NCBI RefSeq assembly: GCF_030655665.1
Contig: NZ_JAUSPQ010000008.1
Span: forward strand, 248,001-312,000
From: Methanocorpusculum sp.
Lineage (GTDB): Archaea; Halobacteriota; Methanomicrobia; Methanomicrobiales; Methanocorpusculaceae
Length of the DNA: 64,000 nucleotides
Reading direction: 5' to 3'
Each line of letters begins with the position of its first letter. Position 1 is the first letter of the stretch. The notes below the pieces were generated by a model. The model was given only the letters and a program-made list of their open reading frames with translations, searched no databases and was not told the DNA's origin. Positions 8,987 to 18,413 of the stretch are shown here, in pieces. The position numbers were made by a program, and so were the translations under genes.

Positions 8987-9603
8987 TCGAATTTTTTGCT
9001 GAAATGGATATTATCTATAAAATAGGGCTTGCCGTTGCCTTTATCGCGATCATCGTTGCTTTTTCGGCGATCGTCAGACAAAAAGATGAGATCCACCTGC
9101 TTATCATTGTTGACCTGATAGAGATAACCGGGCTTGTGGTGATCGCACTTCTCGCGACCGATCTTGCCGAAGCACTCATTCTTCCCGGACTCGTAGTGGG
9201 GGTTGCCGAAATAATGGCGGTCTCAGAATTATGGCTCGTCAAAGAAGGACTCCAGAATGTCCGCCCAATCCGCCGTCTCGACATCGAAGTCCTGCATACG
9301 GCCCCCCCGATCATCGGCGCTGTTCTCACCGCATATGGTATTTTCCTCACAGGATTTACCGGCGGTCTTATTGCGGGCCTCGGTCTTGCCTTGTTCTTCC
9401 TTGGGAAATCGACGACGGAAAATTTCCTCTCATCAGAGAACGCATCCGGATATGCCTGGGTCCTCTGGGTTCTGGCATTTCTGATCTTTATCCTCTTCCC
9501 GAGTCAATGGTTCCTTGCTCTCATGGCCGCAGCAGTTGGAATCATGATCAAGGTGATGGCAAAGATTGCTCTTGTGGGTACCATGCGGGGTGACGGATCA
9601 TGA
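8983..9603 (+). CDS. ehaG: Eha hydrogenase subunit EhaG-like
   Basis: A 206-residue polytopic membrane protein with about six hydrophobic segments. Helix 3 contains LATDLAEALILPGLVVGVAE, with acidic residues inside the membrane span; buried charges of this kind are typical of ion-translocating subunits. Assigned EhaG from length and order. It overlaps the neighbouring frames by four bases on each side. Confidence 0.63.
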   Translation: MIEFFAEMDIIYKIGLAVAFIAIIVAFSAIVRQKDEIHLLIIVDLIEITGLVVIALLATDLAEALILPGLVVGVAEIMAVSELWLVKEGLQNVRPIRRLDIEVLHTAPPIIGAVLTAYGIFLTGFTGGLIAGLGLALFFLGKSTTENFLSSENASGYAWVLWVLAFLIFILFPSQWFLALMAAAVGIMIKVMAKIALVGTMRGDGS

Positions 9604-10241
9604 TGGAGTCGATTTTGGTCACGATACCGTTTGGTGATATGATCCATTATCTTTCAGGATATACCGTGGTCCTGTTTGGATTTGCCGCGATCTTTGTTAT
9701 CCTTGCGGTGATTTCCCTGCCGGAAAAACCGGTCGAGATCGTATTCGGGACCGACGGCTACTCCCTGAAAGAAACACCCGTGGATCTTCTCAGATTCCAG
9801 AGATTTATGGCTATTGCCTGCGGGATCGCGACGATCGGTGCAATCGTAACCGGAGATATCTTCAACTTCACGCTGTTTGCCGCTTTCATCGGTGTCCTGA
9901 ATATCGGAATCGTTGCCGCAGTGAAAAACAAACATGTTCTTTCGGCCGCGTTCTCCTACGGACTGGTTGTCATGATGGGGACGGTCCCCTTGTTTGCCGG
10001 AGCTGCAATAATTGCCGCTACGACCGGGACGCTTTCCATCTGGGAACTTGCGGCAGTTGGCGGCGTGCCCATCGTCGCTAAATTACTCCTGATGATAGGG
10101 GTTCTTGGCGAAGGAATGGCTCCCTTCTATATTGGTAAAGCCGAGATAACGCGGGCTTCCGGAGCTCCGTATATCCTGATGATCCACGTAAGTTCTCTCC
10201 TGCTCTTTCTGCGGGTCGTGGAGATCCTCTTGACGGTGTGA
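9600..10241 (+). CDS. ehaH: Eha hydrogenase subunit EhaH-like (antiporter-type membrane subunit)
   Basis: A 213-residue membrane protein. The central part (TGDIFNFTLFAAFIGVLNIG, then AAFSYGLVVMMGTVPLFAGA) resembles a piece of the NuoL/M/N antiporter-type subunits of complex I but is far shorter than the 450-500 residues of a full one, as is usual for EhaH. A Lys in VAKLLLMIGVLGEGMAPFYIG (near 160-180) lies in a helix and is a candidate for ion translocation. Order and size support EhaH; the antiporter relationship is my inference from the pattern of residues. Confidence 0.65.
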   Translation: MMESILVTIPFGDMIHYLSGYTVVLFGFAAIFVILAVISLPEKPVEIVFGTDGYSLKETPVDLLRFQRFMAIACGIATIGAIVTGDIFNFTLFAAFIGVLNIGIVAAVKNKHVLSAAFSYGLVVMMGTVPLFAGAAIIAATTGTLSIWELAAVGGVPIVAKLLLMIGVLGEGMAPFYIGKAEITRASGAPYILMIHVSSLLLFLRVVEILLTV

Positions 10242-10435
10242 TTATGAAAAAAACAGCATATATTTTACTTGCAGTTCTCTTTGCCTGCGCTGCAGTCATT
10301 TCGGCCGTGCTTGTAGACGGAAATCCGTACTGGATCCTTATCCTGATCATATCGGTACCGGGTTTTTTCGTCTCCGTGGTCCTCGCAGCCTGTGCTGGTT
10401 CAAAAGACGGAGATATTCCGTTTGTGGGGTACTGA
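10238..10435 (+). CDS. ehaI: Eha hydrogenase subunit EhaI-like
   Basis: A 65-residue membrane protein with two helices (about 5-23 and 28-52). Its location between EhaH and EhaJ and its size suggest EhaI. It starts in a four-base overlap with ehaH and ends one base before the ehaJ ATG. Confidence 0.55.
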   Translation: MIMKKTAYILLAVLFACAAVISAVLVDGNPYWILILIISVPGFFVSVVLAACAGSKDGDIPFVGY

Positions 10436-10436
10436 C

Positions 10437-11294
10437 ATGATCGAGTTCCTTCTTCTCCTGATATTTGCGATCTTTTTTGGTCTTCTCCTGCACGGGATCC
10501 ACCGGAAAGTCATTGCAAGGATCCAGAAACGTCCGGGTCCGCCAATCTGGCAGGAGATACTGCATACCCTGAAGTTCGCCTTCAAACAGACCTGGATCCC
10601 GAGAACCGCGAGTCAGGTCATGTATGTTGCGATCGTTCTGATCGCGATCGGGATATGGACCGCAGCACTGTATGTTTTCTGGATCGGCGGAAGTCTCCTT
10701 CTCATCTTTGCCTTTTACATGCTCCATAAGATCGTGGAGCACGGGACCGGTCTTTCCTCAGGATCCCCGTATACCAAGTTCGGGGCGATCAGATCGGTCA
10801 TGTCTGCCGCAGCAGAACTGCCCCTTCTCGTGACCGTGTCAGTTGTCTATCTCTTCACGGGCACACTGTCTATCTCGGGAATTTCTTCATGGGAAGCCGC
10901 AAATGTTCCGCTTATCGGCATCGCTTTGCCTGCGGCGATATCGCTTTACCTCATCATTCTCTCGAAGGCGCACTACGGGCCGTTCTCCGTGATCGAGGCA
11001 AAGGAACTCGTCTCCGGTTACTGGACAGAACATTTCGGCGGTTGGAGGGCTCTTCTGAATATCGCTCTTTCCCTGAAAACATTCGTTCTGATTTCCGTCT
11101 TCATCGTTGTGTTCCTCGGGATCATGCCCTGGTGGCTTTTCCTTCCGGTCATGGTCCTCGTGATGGTCTCCATCTCGTTTATCTGCGCAACGACCCCTAT
11201 GCTTACACCGTATAACACTGTCCTCATCCAGACGATCTGGACGGTTGTTGTCTGCGTTTATGGACTGATCGTCTGGCTGGTGATGATATCATGA
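10437..11294 (+). CDS. ehaJ: Eha hydrogenase subunit EhaJ, NuoH/HycD-like membrane anchor
   Basis: A 285-residue polytopic protein related to the NuoH/EchB/HycD anchor that links the hydrogenase module to the membrane. Telling stretches are IQKRPGPPIWQ near residue 25, SPYTKFGAIRSVMSAAAELP near 110 and VIEAKELVSGYWTEHFGG near 190, all at the positions of the conserved loops in the family. An in-frame ATG exists at 10392, but ATG 10437, one base after ehaI, is preferred because it begins at the first helix. The acidic residues EAKEL and E in AELP match those implicated in ion coupling. Confidence 0.8.
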   Translation: MIEFLLLLIFAIFFGLLLHGIHRKVIARIQKRPGPPIWQEILHTLKFAFKQTWIPRTASQVMYVAIVLIAIGIWTAALYVFWIGGSLLLIFAFYMLHKIVEHGTGLSSGSPYTKFGAIRSVMSAAAELPLLVTVSVVYLFTGTLSISGISSWEAANVPLIGIALPAAISLYLIILSKAHYGPFSVIEAKELVSGYWTEHFGGWRALLNIALSLKTFVLISVFIVVFLGIMPWWLFLPVMVLVMVSISFICATTPMLTPYNTVLIQTIWTVVVCVYGLIVWLVMIS

Positions 11295-11539
11295 ATTACA
11301 TTCCATTAGCTGCAGTCATAGGGTCGGCATTCTATGTCATCCTGATGCTGCTCGAATCATCTCTCCATCCGGTGGTTTTGCCGGGTGCGATTCTGGGAGC
11401 GGTCCTTATCGGGATCCTCGCCGGGATGTTTGTCTGGAAGAGTGATCATACAAAACATATCGGTGAGATGATCCTTATCTGGGTCATGATCCTCGGATTT
11501 GTTATCTACGGGCTTCTTCGCTTTGGGGGTATATTATGA
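11291..11539 (+). CDS. ehaL: Eha hydrogenase small membrane subunit, EhaL- or EhaK-like
   Basis: An 82-residue protein with three hydrophobic helices. Eha loci usually hold two genes (K and L) between J and M; only one is present here. I lean to EhaL because of its size and its place directly before EhaM, but cannot exclude EhaK. It overlaps both neighbours by four bases. Confidence 0.5.
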   Translation: MNYIPLAAVIGSAFYVILMLLESSLHPVVLPGAILGAVLIGILAGMFVWKSDHTKHIGEMILIWVMILGFVIYGLLRFGGIL

Positions 11540-11895
11540 AGCTCATCTACGAAAGGGATCTCACTCCCATGAAACTCACGTCACTCAGTGGAGTCAGGCA
11601 GAATGATGCGACCGTTGCGCTTGCAAAGCGGCTTGGGATATCCCGCCAGCGTATGCGGAAGATACTTATCGAAAAGTGCGATCTGATGACACTGGAAAAT
11701 CTCGGACCGCGCTATGATGCGGCCGAAATACAGGCACGGTCCGACGAGATCGGAGACGCTTTGTCCCTGCATCATCTTTCAACCGCCGCTGGGATCCTTT
11801 CAAAAGAACGGGCCGATCATTACCGTGCTTTGGCCGGAGAGAAGGACGTCGAGATATCTGATATACTGCAGGCGATCCTGGAGGAGATATCATGA
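11536..11895 (+). CDS. ehaM: Eha hydrogenase subunit EhaM (DUF1959)
   Basis: A 119-residue soluble, mostly helical protein without membrane segments. Short conserved-looking stretches include [20 protein letters not shown] near residue 32. It matches the DUF1959/EhaM type: a small soluble subunit placed just before the hydrogenase small subunit. Its function is unknown; a role in assembly or in bridging the soluble and membrane arms is plausible. It overlaps both neighbours. Confidence 0.7.
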   Translation: MKLIYERDLTPMKLTSLSGVRQNDATVALAKRLGISRQRMRKILIEKCDLMTLENLGPRYDAAEIQARSDEIGDALSLHHLSTAAGILSKERADHYRALAGEKDVEISDILQAILEEIS

Positions 11896-12371
11896 CCATT
11901 CTGCAGCAGCTCAAAAATGCCGTTCGGCAGCGTTCGATCCATGTCTGTTATGTGAACACCGGGTCCTGTAATGGCTGCGATATTGAGATCCTTGCCTGTC
12001 TTGCCCCGAGGTATGACATAGAACAATACGGTATCTATGTTCACAACAATCCAAGAGAAGCCGATGTGATCCTTGTGACAGGGGGAATGTCTCCTCAGTG
12101 GATCGATAAATTACCCGATTTGTGGGACCGTGTTCCCGAGCCAAAAGCGGTCGTGACGATAGGCAACTGCCCTATCTCGGGATGTGTGTTCAACCGGCCG
12201 GGAAAACTGATCGATCCGCCGGTGAGTAAATATATCCCGGTCACGGCGGCGGTACCCGGATGTCCGCCGCGTCCGTCTGAGATCATTTCAGCAATTCTCG
12301 GAGCTGCTGATATTCTCTTCAAAGACTATGAAGTTCATCAGAAAGAGAAGGAAGGGGGTTTGAAGAAATGA
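11892..12371 (+). CDS. ehaN: Eha [NiFe] hydrogenase small subunit (NuoB-like)
   Basis: This 159-residue NuoB/HycG-type subunit carries the proximal [4Fe-4S] cluster. Ligands are visible as CNGC (31-34 region, [11 protein letters not shown]), a third Cys in TIGNCPISG and a fourth in PGCPPRP. No twin-arginine signal is present, so the enzyme faces the cytoplasm. It sits next to the large subunit, with a four-base overlap. It passes electrons between the NiFe site and the ferredoxin-like subunits. Confidence 0.9.
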   Translation: MTILQQLKNAVRQRSIHVCYVNTGSCNGCDIEILACLAPRYDIEQYGIYVHNNPREADVILVTGGMSPQWIDKLPDLWDRVPEPKAVVTIGNCPISGCVFNRPGKLIDPPVSKYIPVTAAVPGCPPRPSEIISAILGAADILFKDYEVHQKEKEGGLKK

Positions 12372-13453
12372 AAAAAGTCGTTGATGTATCCCTGCCGATC
12401 GGGCCGATCCACCCCTGTTTCAAGGAACCCTGCAGGATCAAATGTGAAACGCAGGGAGAACGGGTCGTGACCACCGAAGTAGAACTCGGCTACGTGAAGA
12501 AAGGGATCGAAAAAATTATGATCGGGCGACCCTGGCAGGAGACGATCTTTCTTGCAGAACGCGTCTGCGGGATCTGTTCTGTTGTCCACAACACGGTGAT
12601 CGTTGAAGCTCTGGAAAAGATCAGCGGGATCACGGTTCCAAGAAGGGCCGAACTCCTTCGTCTTATCCTGAACGAACTTGACCGTATTCAGAGTCATCTT
12701 CTTGCAAACTATTCGTACTGCTACACGATCGAGCATGAAACCCTCGGAATGTATCTGCTGAATCTTCGTGAGATCGCGATGGATTCGATCGAAATGATGA
12801 CCGGGACCCGGGTCATGTCGGCATATGTTGTTCCCGGCGGTGTCCGTGAAGATCTATCAACGGAAAATGCCGCAAACATTCTTGCCGGAACCTATCATAT
12901 CGAAACCGAACTGAAACGCTTTGTAAAAATGTTCGAGACCGGGTCGATGATCGGTCTTCGGTCAAAAGGGATCGGCATCCTTTCCATGGAAGATGCTCTC
13001 GCGTCAGGCGTGGTAGGTCCTACTGCCCGTGCTACCGGTCTTCCCCGCGATGCCCGAAAGGACGATCCTCTCTATATGGAGATGGGCTGGCATATGATTA
13101 CCCGGAATCATGGCGACAATTTTGACCGGATCATGCTCAGGTTCGACGAACTCTTCCAGTCTCTGACCCTGATCAGAAATGGCATTGCGGCTCTTGAGCC
13201 GGGAAAGATCCGTAACGGCGGAGAAATGAAAGCAGGCCATATCAAACACACGATAGAAGCGCCGAGGGGGGATCTCACCTATGATATTGAGATCGACTCG
13301 GTCGGTCAGGTGGTGTTTGTTTCGATCCAGACCCCATCTATCCCTAATATTGAGGTCGCGACCCATGCGATGATGAAAAATCTTGCGTCGGCGGCTGATG
13401 TGACATCCACGTTCATTAGTGCCGATCCCTGTATTGCCTGTGCGGAGCGGTAA
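12368..13453 (+). CDS. ehaO: Eha [NiFe] hydrogenase large (catalytic) subunit
   Basis: A 361-residue group 4 [NiFe] hydrogenase large subunit related to NuoD/HycE. Both NiFe-binding pairs are intact: RVCGIC (C67, C70) and DPCIAC (C355, C358). The protein ends only three residues after the last cysteine (AER), so there is little or no C-terminal extension to be removed during maturation, whereas many [NiFe] hydrogenases have a cleaved tail. The stop lies one base before the next gene. The enzyme should oxidise H2 and reduce ferredoxin at the cost of the ion gradient. Confidence 0.92.
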   Translation: MKKVVDVSLPIGPIHPCFKEPCRIKCETQGERVVTTEVELGYVKKGIEKIMIGRPWQETIFLAERVCGICSVVHNTVIVEALEKISGITVPRRAELLRLILNELDRIQSHLLANYSYCYTIEHETLGMYLLNLREIAMDSIEMMTGTRVMSAYVVPGGVREDLSTENAANILAGTYHIETELKRFVKMFETGSMIGLRSKGIGILSMEDALASGVVGPTARATGLPRDARKDDPLYMEMGWHMITRNHGDNFDRIMLRFDELFQSLTLIRNGIAALEPGKIRNGGEMKAGHIKHTIEAPRGDLTYDIEIDSVGQVVFVSIQTPSIPNIEVATHAMMKNLASAADVTSTFISADPCIACAER

Positions 13454-13454
13454 C

Positions 13455-14051
13455 ATGACTGTGTTCACCTATCTCAGAGAGTTCTTCAGACTATCCTGGA
13501 TAAAAGCGTTTTTCACCGTAAAGACCCCTCCTCTGACAAAACCGGCCTACTTCCGGGACTTTCCCGAGCTGACCGGAAAGACATGCACGCACTGTCTTGC
13601 CTGCAAAATGATATGTCCCTGCCCCGGGGCGATCGATGTTGTCCAGACGGGAGGTGTCTGGAATCCTCAGATCACGCAGGGTCACTGCGTTCGATGCGGA
13701 TATTGTGTGGAAGCCTGTCCCGAGGGAGTCCTTACGAGCGGAGATCTCCTTGCACGTAAGAAAGAGCAGGGACTTGTATTCACCCATGAATACATCATCA
13801 AAATCGACATCGAAAAATGCATGGGTTGTGGGAACTGCACTACGGCATGTCCGGTAAACCGGGAAATCGATCCGTATATCGGGGCAGGCGGGACCTCGCT
13901 TTCGAGTGATGTCCTCATACGTGTCGAGCACGGGAAAAACACGGTCAAACACAATGAACACTGCAAAGGATGTAAAGTGTGTATGGACACCTGCCCGAAC
14001 GGAGCTATTCATGTGATCCGGAATGTAATCGCTTTGCAGGAGGAAACATAA
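13455..14051 (+). CDS. Eha-associated ferredoxin with four [4Fe-4S] motifs
   Basis: A 198-residue protein. After a ~35-residue lead come four cysteine motifs of the [4Fe-4S] kind: CTHCLACKMICPCP, CVRCGYCVEACP, CMGCGNCTTACP and CKGCKVCMDTCP. It is the likely electron outlet of Eha, standing in the place of the EhaP/EhaQ polyferredoxins but shorter than those. The stop is immediately followed by fwdA, so it may hand electrons directly to formylmethanofuran dehydrogenase. An in-frame ATG inside ehaO (13419) is less likely than ATG 13455, one base after the ehaO stop. Confidence 0.8.
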   Translation: MTVFTYLREFFRLSWIKAFFTVKTPPLTKPAYFRDFPELTGKTCTHCLACKMICPCPGAIDVVQTGGVWNPQITQGHCVRCGYCVEACPEGVLTSGDLLARKKEQGLVFTHEYIIKIDIEKCMGCGNCTTACPVNREIDPYIGAGGTSLSSDVLIRVEHGKNTVKHNEHCKGCKVCMDTCPNGAIHVIRNVIALQEET

Positions 14052-15752
14052 ATGGATTATATCATCAATAACGCCTATGTGGTCGATCCGATCAATAAAA
14101 TATCCGGAGAGATCCGGGACATCTTTGTCTCAAACGGCAGGATCACCGATGAGGAGCCAAAAGGAGCAGAGGTCATTGATGCAGGGGGATGTCTGACTCT
14201 TCCGGGGGGTATTGATTCCCATACGCATATCTGCGGAACGAAGGTGAACTTCGGCAGGTACATGAGCCCCGAGGATATGCGTGCAGGCAGGGCTCCCAGG
14301 AGAAAAGGGATGCGTGCCGTGTCCGGATACAGTATTCCGACAACGTATGGAAACAGTTATCGGTATGCGCTTATGGGGTATACAACGCTCACTGAAGGAG
14401 CAATGGCTCCGCTTGAAGCCCGGCATACCCATGAGGAGTTCAAACACACGCCTCTGCAGGACGGTCTCATTCTCACGCTCTTCGACGGCGACTGGGGATT
14501 AATGCGGGCCGTCGCCTCCGGGGACATCAAGCGGGCCGCCGCGCTTATCGCATGGCGGCTTGATGCCGTAAAAGGGTATGGGGTAAAACTGACCAATCCG
14601 CTTGGTGCCGAGATGTGGAGCTGGGGAAAGAATGTGGAATGCATTCGAAAACCCATCCCTGATTTTGATCTAAGTCCTGCTGAGTATATCAAAGGAGTGA
14701 TCGAAGCGAACGAGATGCTTGGTCTTCCGCATTCCGTACATCTTCACTGTAATAATCTGGGAAAGCCGGGTAATTATACCTGCACGATCGGGACGATGGG
14801 TCTTGTTCCCGATCTGAATGAGAAACGGCAGACCTGCTATCTCACGCATGTCCAGTTCCATTCATACGGTGGGACCGGCTGGAACGATTTCTGTTCAAAG
14901 TCGGAACCGGTCGCGAACACGGTGAATCTGCGCCCCCAGATCACCATTGATATGGGACAGGTGATGTTTGGACGGACCACGACCATGACGGCCGACGGTC
15001 CAATGGAGTTCAACCTGTATCGCCTTCATCAGGACAAATGGAGTAATCATGATGTTGAACTGGAGACCGCATCCGGTGTTATTCCGGTGATCTACCGGCG
15101 CAAGAATCTGGTGAACAGCATCATGTGGGCAATCGGGCTTGAACTGGCTCTGCAGGTGAAAAATCCCTGGCAGTGTCTATTGACAACGGATAATCCTAAC
15201 GGTGCGCCGTTTGTCAAGTATCCGGAGATCATTGGACTTCTGATGAGCAAGGAATACCGTGACCGTGAGTTTGCCACCGTCCACCCGAAAACCGGCACCC
15301 GTGTTATTCTTCCATCACTTGACCGGGAGATGACCTTTGAAGAGATCGCGGTAATGACGCGTGCGGGTCAGGCACGGGCTCTTGGTCTCATCGACAGAGG
15401 GAAAGGTCATCTTGGACTGGGTGCAGAAGGAGATATAGCGATATATCCGATAAAACCTGATAAGATCGACCCCTCCAAGCAGTATGCCGAGATCATCAGG
15501 GGTTTTGCCCAGACAAAGTACACGATGAAACTTGGCGTGATGATCTCTAAAGAGGACGAAATCGTGGCAGATAATCAGAACCGTACGTTCTGGTGCAGTC
15601 CGAAAGTACCTGAGGCGTATGATATGTCCAAAGATCCTGATCTGATCCGGACCTTTGACCGGTATTACTCGATACGCATGGAGAATTATGCCGTGGATGA
15701 GGATTATTACCTCACGAAGAGTATGAAAATCGAAACGGAGACGACGTTATGA
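14052..15752 (+). CDS. fwdA: Formylmethanofuran dehydrogenase subunit A (amidohydrolase)
   Basis: FwdA transfers formate, made by the FwdB site, onto methanofuran. This 566-residue copy has the binuclear amidohydrolase ligands: H57 and H59 in SHTHICG, a candidate carboxylated lysine K179 in GYGVKLTNP, H230/H232 in SVHLHCNNLGK, further His near 266-270 and D380 in TTDNPNGAP. It starts with no gap after the Eha ferredoxin and overlaps fwdC by four bases, so it is part of the Eha transcription unit. FwdB/D are fused and lie 7 kb away on the other strand; FwdF, FwdG and FwdE are not in the window. Confidence 0.95.
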   Translation: MDYIINNAYVVDPINKISGEIRDIFVSNGRITDEEPKGAEVIDAGGCLTLPGGIDSHTHICGTKVNFGRYMSPEDMRAGRAPRRKGMRAVSGYSIPTTYGNSYRYALMGYTTLTEGAMAPLEARHTHEEFKHTPLQDGLILTLFDGDWGLMRAVASGDIKRAAALIAWRLDAVKGYGVKLTNPLGAEMWSWGKNVECIRKPIPDFDLSPAEYIKGVIEANEMLGLPHSVHLHCNNLGKPGNYTCTIGTMGLVPDLNEKRQTCYLTHVQFHSYGGTGWNDFCSKSEPVANTVNLRPQITIDMGQVMFGRTTTMTADGPMEFNLYRLHQDKWSNHDVELETASGVIPVIYRRKNLVNSIMWAIGLELALQVKNPWQCLLTTDNPNGAPFVKYPEIIGLLMSKEYRDREFATVHPKTGTRVILPSLDREMTFEEIAVMTRAGQARALGLIDRGKGHLGLGAEGDIAIYPIKPDKIDPSKQYAEIIRGFAQTKYTMKLGVMISKEDEIVADNQNRTFWCSPKVPEAYDMSKDPDLIRTFDRYYSIRMENYAVDEDYYLTKSMKIETETTL

Positions 15753-16519
15753 GACGAATCACGCTCATCTTACGTGAAGAGGTTGATCCTTATCTTCCTA
15801 TCGAAGCAGAGTCTATCTGTCCCGAGACCCTTTCAAAGAGAGTGGATGTCACGGTGTTTGTGGGTAACGAGGAGAAAAAACTCAAAGATGTGTTTGATAT
15901 CCGTGTTGACGGCGAGGCTGCAGGTCCCGCAGCGACGGAGATCATCCTCGTTGGTGACTGTCATCAGGTAAAACGTGTGGGTGAGTACATGACTGATGGA
16001 AAAATCATCGTCGATGGGGATGTAGGGATGCACTGCGGGGATTTCATGAACGGCGGAACGATCGAGATCCTGGGAAATGCCGGAGACTGGCTCGGGCGTG
16101 AGATGCTGGACGGAAAAATCATCTGTCATGGAAATGCCGGGAACTACTGTGGTTCAGGATACCGTGGAGGGAGAAAAGGTGTTCGCGGCGGCGAGATTTT
16201 TGTAGCAGGAAATGTTGGGGATTACTGTGCCGAATGTCTTTTTGGCGGAGTGATCCACGTGAAAGGAGATGCCGGAATTCATGCGGGCAGTAATATGAAG
16301 GGGGGAAAACTTCTCATCGAGGGTGACTGTCTGATGCCCTGCGGGGATATGTTTGCCGGGGAAGCTACGGTGTACGGGCATGTTACCGATTTCCTGCCGA
16401 CCTTTAAGGAGACTGGAACGATTATCGAAGATGGGCATCATCTCACGGTTTTTCAGGGAGATGTTGCCCACAGAAATGCAAAAGGCACGCTTCGTGTCGG
16501 GTCATTTGACCGGATCTAA
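15749..16519 (+). CDS. fwdC: Formylmethanofuran dehydrogenase subunit C
   Basis: A 256-residue protein whose second half is a right-handed beta-helix of Gly-rich repeats (GDVGMHCGDFMNGG, GNAGDWLGREMLDG, GNAGNYCGSGYRGG, GNVGDYCAECLFGG and so on), the pattern shared with the C-terminal domain of glutamate synthase. FwdC is a scaffold that binds FwdA and FwdB/D. It is the last gene of the Eha-Fwd run; the converging modC ends 15 bases beyond. Confidence 0.95.
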   Translation: MRRITLILREEVDPYLPIEAESICPETLSKRVDVTVFVGNEEKKLKDVFDIRVDGEAAGPAATEIILVGDCHQVKRVGEYMTDGKIIVDGDVGMHCGDFMNGGTIEILGNAGDWLGREMLDGKIICHGNAGNYCGSGYRGGRKGVRGGEIFVAGNVGDYCAECLFGGVIHVKGDAGIHAGSNMKGGKLLIEGDCLMPCGDMFAGEATVYGHVTDFLPTFKETGTIIEDGHHLTVFQGDVAHRNAKGTLRVGSFDRI

Positions 16520-16534
16520 GCGTTTCCTCTTTTT

Positions 16535-17590
16535 TCACGCAAATATATGAACTGCGGTTGCTTTGAATGTTACAACAACCGGATCGCCCTTTTTCAGAGA
16601 AAGCCTTTCGATCGACTGAGGGGTGAGCGCTGCAGCAAGCGGAATTCCGATATCTACATAGACCAGCGTCTCAAGACCGCTCTGACGTATTTCGGTGATT
16701 TTTCCCTGAAACGAATTGATAGCGGACGATGCTAATTTCTCCCGCGAGATGATCAGTTCCTCGGGACGGATCTCCACATTCACCACGCCGGATAATGTCG
16801 TCACTGCTCTGACGTAGATCTCGCCGATTTTCACACAGACTTTCCCTGTTTTTCCACTATGGATATCACCGCGATACAGATTTGGATTTTCCGATACAGA
16901 AAAGCCGTATGTCGGATCATGGATAATATCCTCGGGAGTTCCTGTGGCGACGATCGTTCCCCGTTTGATCACCGATACACAATCCGCTATTGAAAGGGCA
17001 TCTATGATTGAGTGGGTCACGAGAATACAGGGGATGTTTTCTGCCCGGATCACTGAAGCAAGTTCACGACGCATGTTCTCCTGTGTCTTCACATCAAGAG
17101 CAGCGAGGGGTTCATCAAGGAGGAGAAGCGCTGGTCTTGGAGCGAGTGAGCGTGCCAGTGCCGTTCTCTGGCGTTGCCCTCCTGATAACCGTGTCACCGG
17201 TTCGTCAGCGATCTGGTCAAGTCCCATCCGAACGATGAGTTCATCGGTTCGTGCTCTGATCTCCTCTATCGGCCTCTTTCTTACCGTAAGACCGTATGCA
17301 ATGTTCTCCCTCACCGTCATGTGCGGGAAAAGAGCATAATTCTGGAACATGTAGCTGATATTCCGCATTTCCGGGTCGATATGTCTGCGGGTCCTGGAAT
17401 CATAGAGGACTTGATTGTTCAGGGTTATTTTACCAGATTCCGGCTTCATAAGGCCGGAGAGGATCTTCAGAGTAGTTGATTTCCCTGATCCGTTTTCTCC
17501 GATAAGGGCAAGTGTTTCCCCAGATTGAACGGTCAGATCAACATCCATAGTAAAATCTCGGAGCTGCCGGGTAAATGTTGCTTCAAGCAT
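16535..17590 (-). CDS. modC: Molybdate ABC transporter ATP-binding protein
   Basis: The ATPase of a molybdate importer, about 351 residues. Walker A GENGSGKST, signature LSGGQRQR and Walker B LLLLDEPLAALD are present, followed by a C-terminal TOBE-like domain of about 110 residues that usually binds oxyanion. The frame extends to 17611, but ATG 17590 (MLEATFTRQ) overlaps the end of modB by eight bases and fits the family start better. It is the last gene of modABC. Substrate could be tungstate; the binding protein looks like ModA rather than WtpA. Confidence 0.9.
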   Translation of the reverse strand: MLEATFTRQLRDFTMDVDLTVQSGETLALIGENGSGKSTTLKILSGLMKPESGKITLNNQVLYDSRTRRHIDPEMRNISYMFQNYALFPHMTVRENIAYGLTVRKRPIEEIRARTDELIVRMGLDQIADEPVTRLSGGQRQRTALARSLAPRPALLLLDEPLAALDVKTQENMRRELASVIRAENIPCILVTHSIIDALSIADCVSVIKRGTIVATGTPEDIIHDPTYGFSVSENPNLYRGDIHSGKTGKVCVKIGEIYVRAVTTLSGVVNVEIRPEELIISREKLASSAINSFQGKITEIRQSGLETLVYVDIGIPLAAALTPQSIERLSLKKGDPVVVTFKATAVHIFA

Positions 17591-18404
17591 ATTTTTTCTT
17601 CTCCCGTGCACCCAGATATTTTACGATCAGTATGATGCCGAACGAAAAAATCACGAGTAAGATAGCAAGAGCTACCGAAATCGAGAGATCGCTTTGCAGT
17701 TCGCTGTAAATCGCGAGCGGCATGGTCTGGGTTTTTCCCGGCAGATTTCCAGCAAACATCATGGTGGCACCAAATTCACCGAGTGCCCGTGCGAAAGTCA
17801 TGATGATTCCTGACAATAGTGAACCGAGGGCCAGGGGCAGGGTGACTTTGAACAGCGTTTTCAAAGGGCCTGCCCCGAGTGTTCTGGATGCATATTCATA
17901 TTCAACATCGATCGCTTCGAAACTGGAGCGTGCCTGCCGAAGATAAAACGGCGAGGCAACAAAGATCTGGGCAAGGACAACTGCAGTTGTTGTGAATGCG
18001 ATCTTTATTCCAAATATCGAGAAATACTGCCCTAACAGACCGTTCGCTCCGAATGCCATAAGAAGGGCGAGACCTGCGACCGTCGGCGGAAGAACGATCG
18101 GGAGATCGGTCAGGGTATCAACAATGTTTCTTCCTTTGTAGGGGACCCTTGCATTGATATAGGCGAGTGGGGTGCCAACGATTATGACGATGATCGTTGA
18201 GATCACAGCGGTGATGGCACTTAATGTCAGGGCATTGATCGCAGCCTCACTGGTGATCGCATAAAGCAAATCCCCAACGCTGACTCGTGTGAAAAGAGAT
18301 ACAAGCGGTACGGAAATAAATACGAGAAAAAGGAGTATGAGTCCTCCTGTCAGAATTTGAGTCGCGATGCGACTCAATGTGTGAGATCTGGCAGTTGGAT
18401 TCAT
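17583..18404 (-). CDS. modB: Molybdate ABC transporter permease
   Basis: A 273-residue permease with about six membrane helices. The EAA loop that docks the ATPase is visible as YASRTLGAGPLKTLFKVTLP near residue 175. It lies nine bases after modA and overlaps modC, so the three genes form one operon. Supplies molybdenum (or tungsten), needed here for Fwd. Confidence 0.92.
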   Translation of the reverse strand: MNPTARSHTLSRIATQILTGGLILLFLVFISVPLVSLFTRVSVGDLLYAITSEAAINALTLSAITAVISTIIVIIVGTPLAYINARVPYKGRNIVDTLTDLPIVLPPTVAGLALLMAFGANGLLGQYFSIFGIKIAFTTTAVVLAQIFVASPFYLRQARSSFEAIDVEYEYASRTLGAGPLKTLFKVTLPLALGSLLSGIIMTFARALGEFGATMMFAGNLPGKTQTMPLAIYSELQSDLSISVALAILLVIFSFGIILIVKYLGAREKKKYA

Positions 18405-18413
18405 AGTGTGGTC

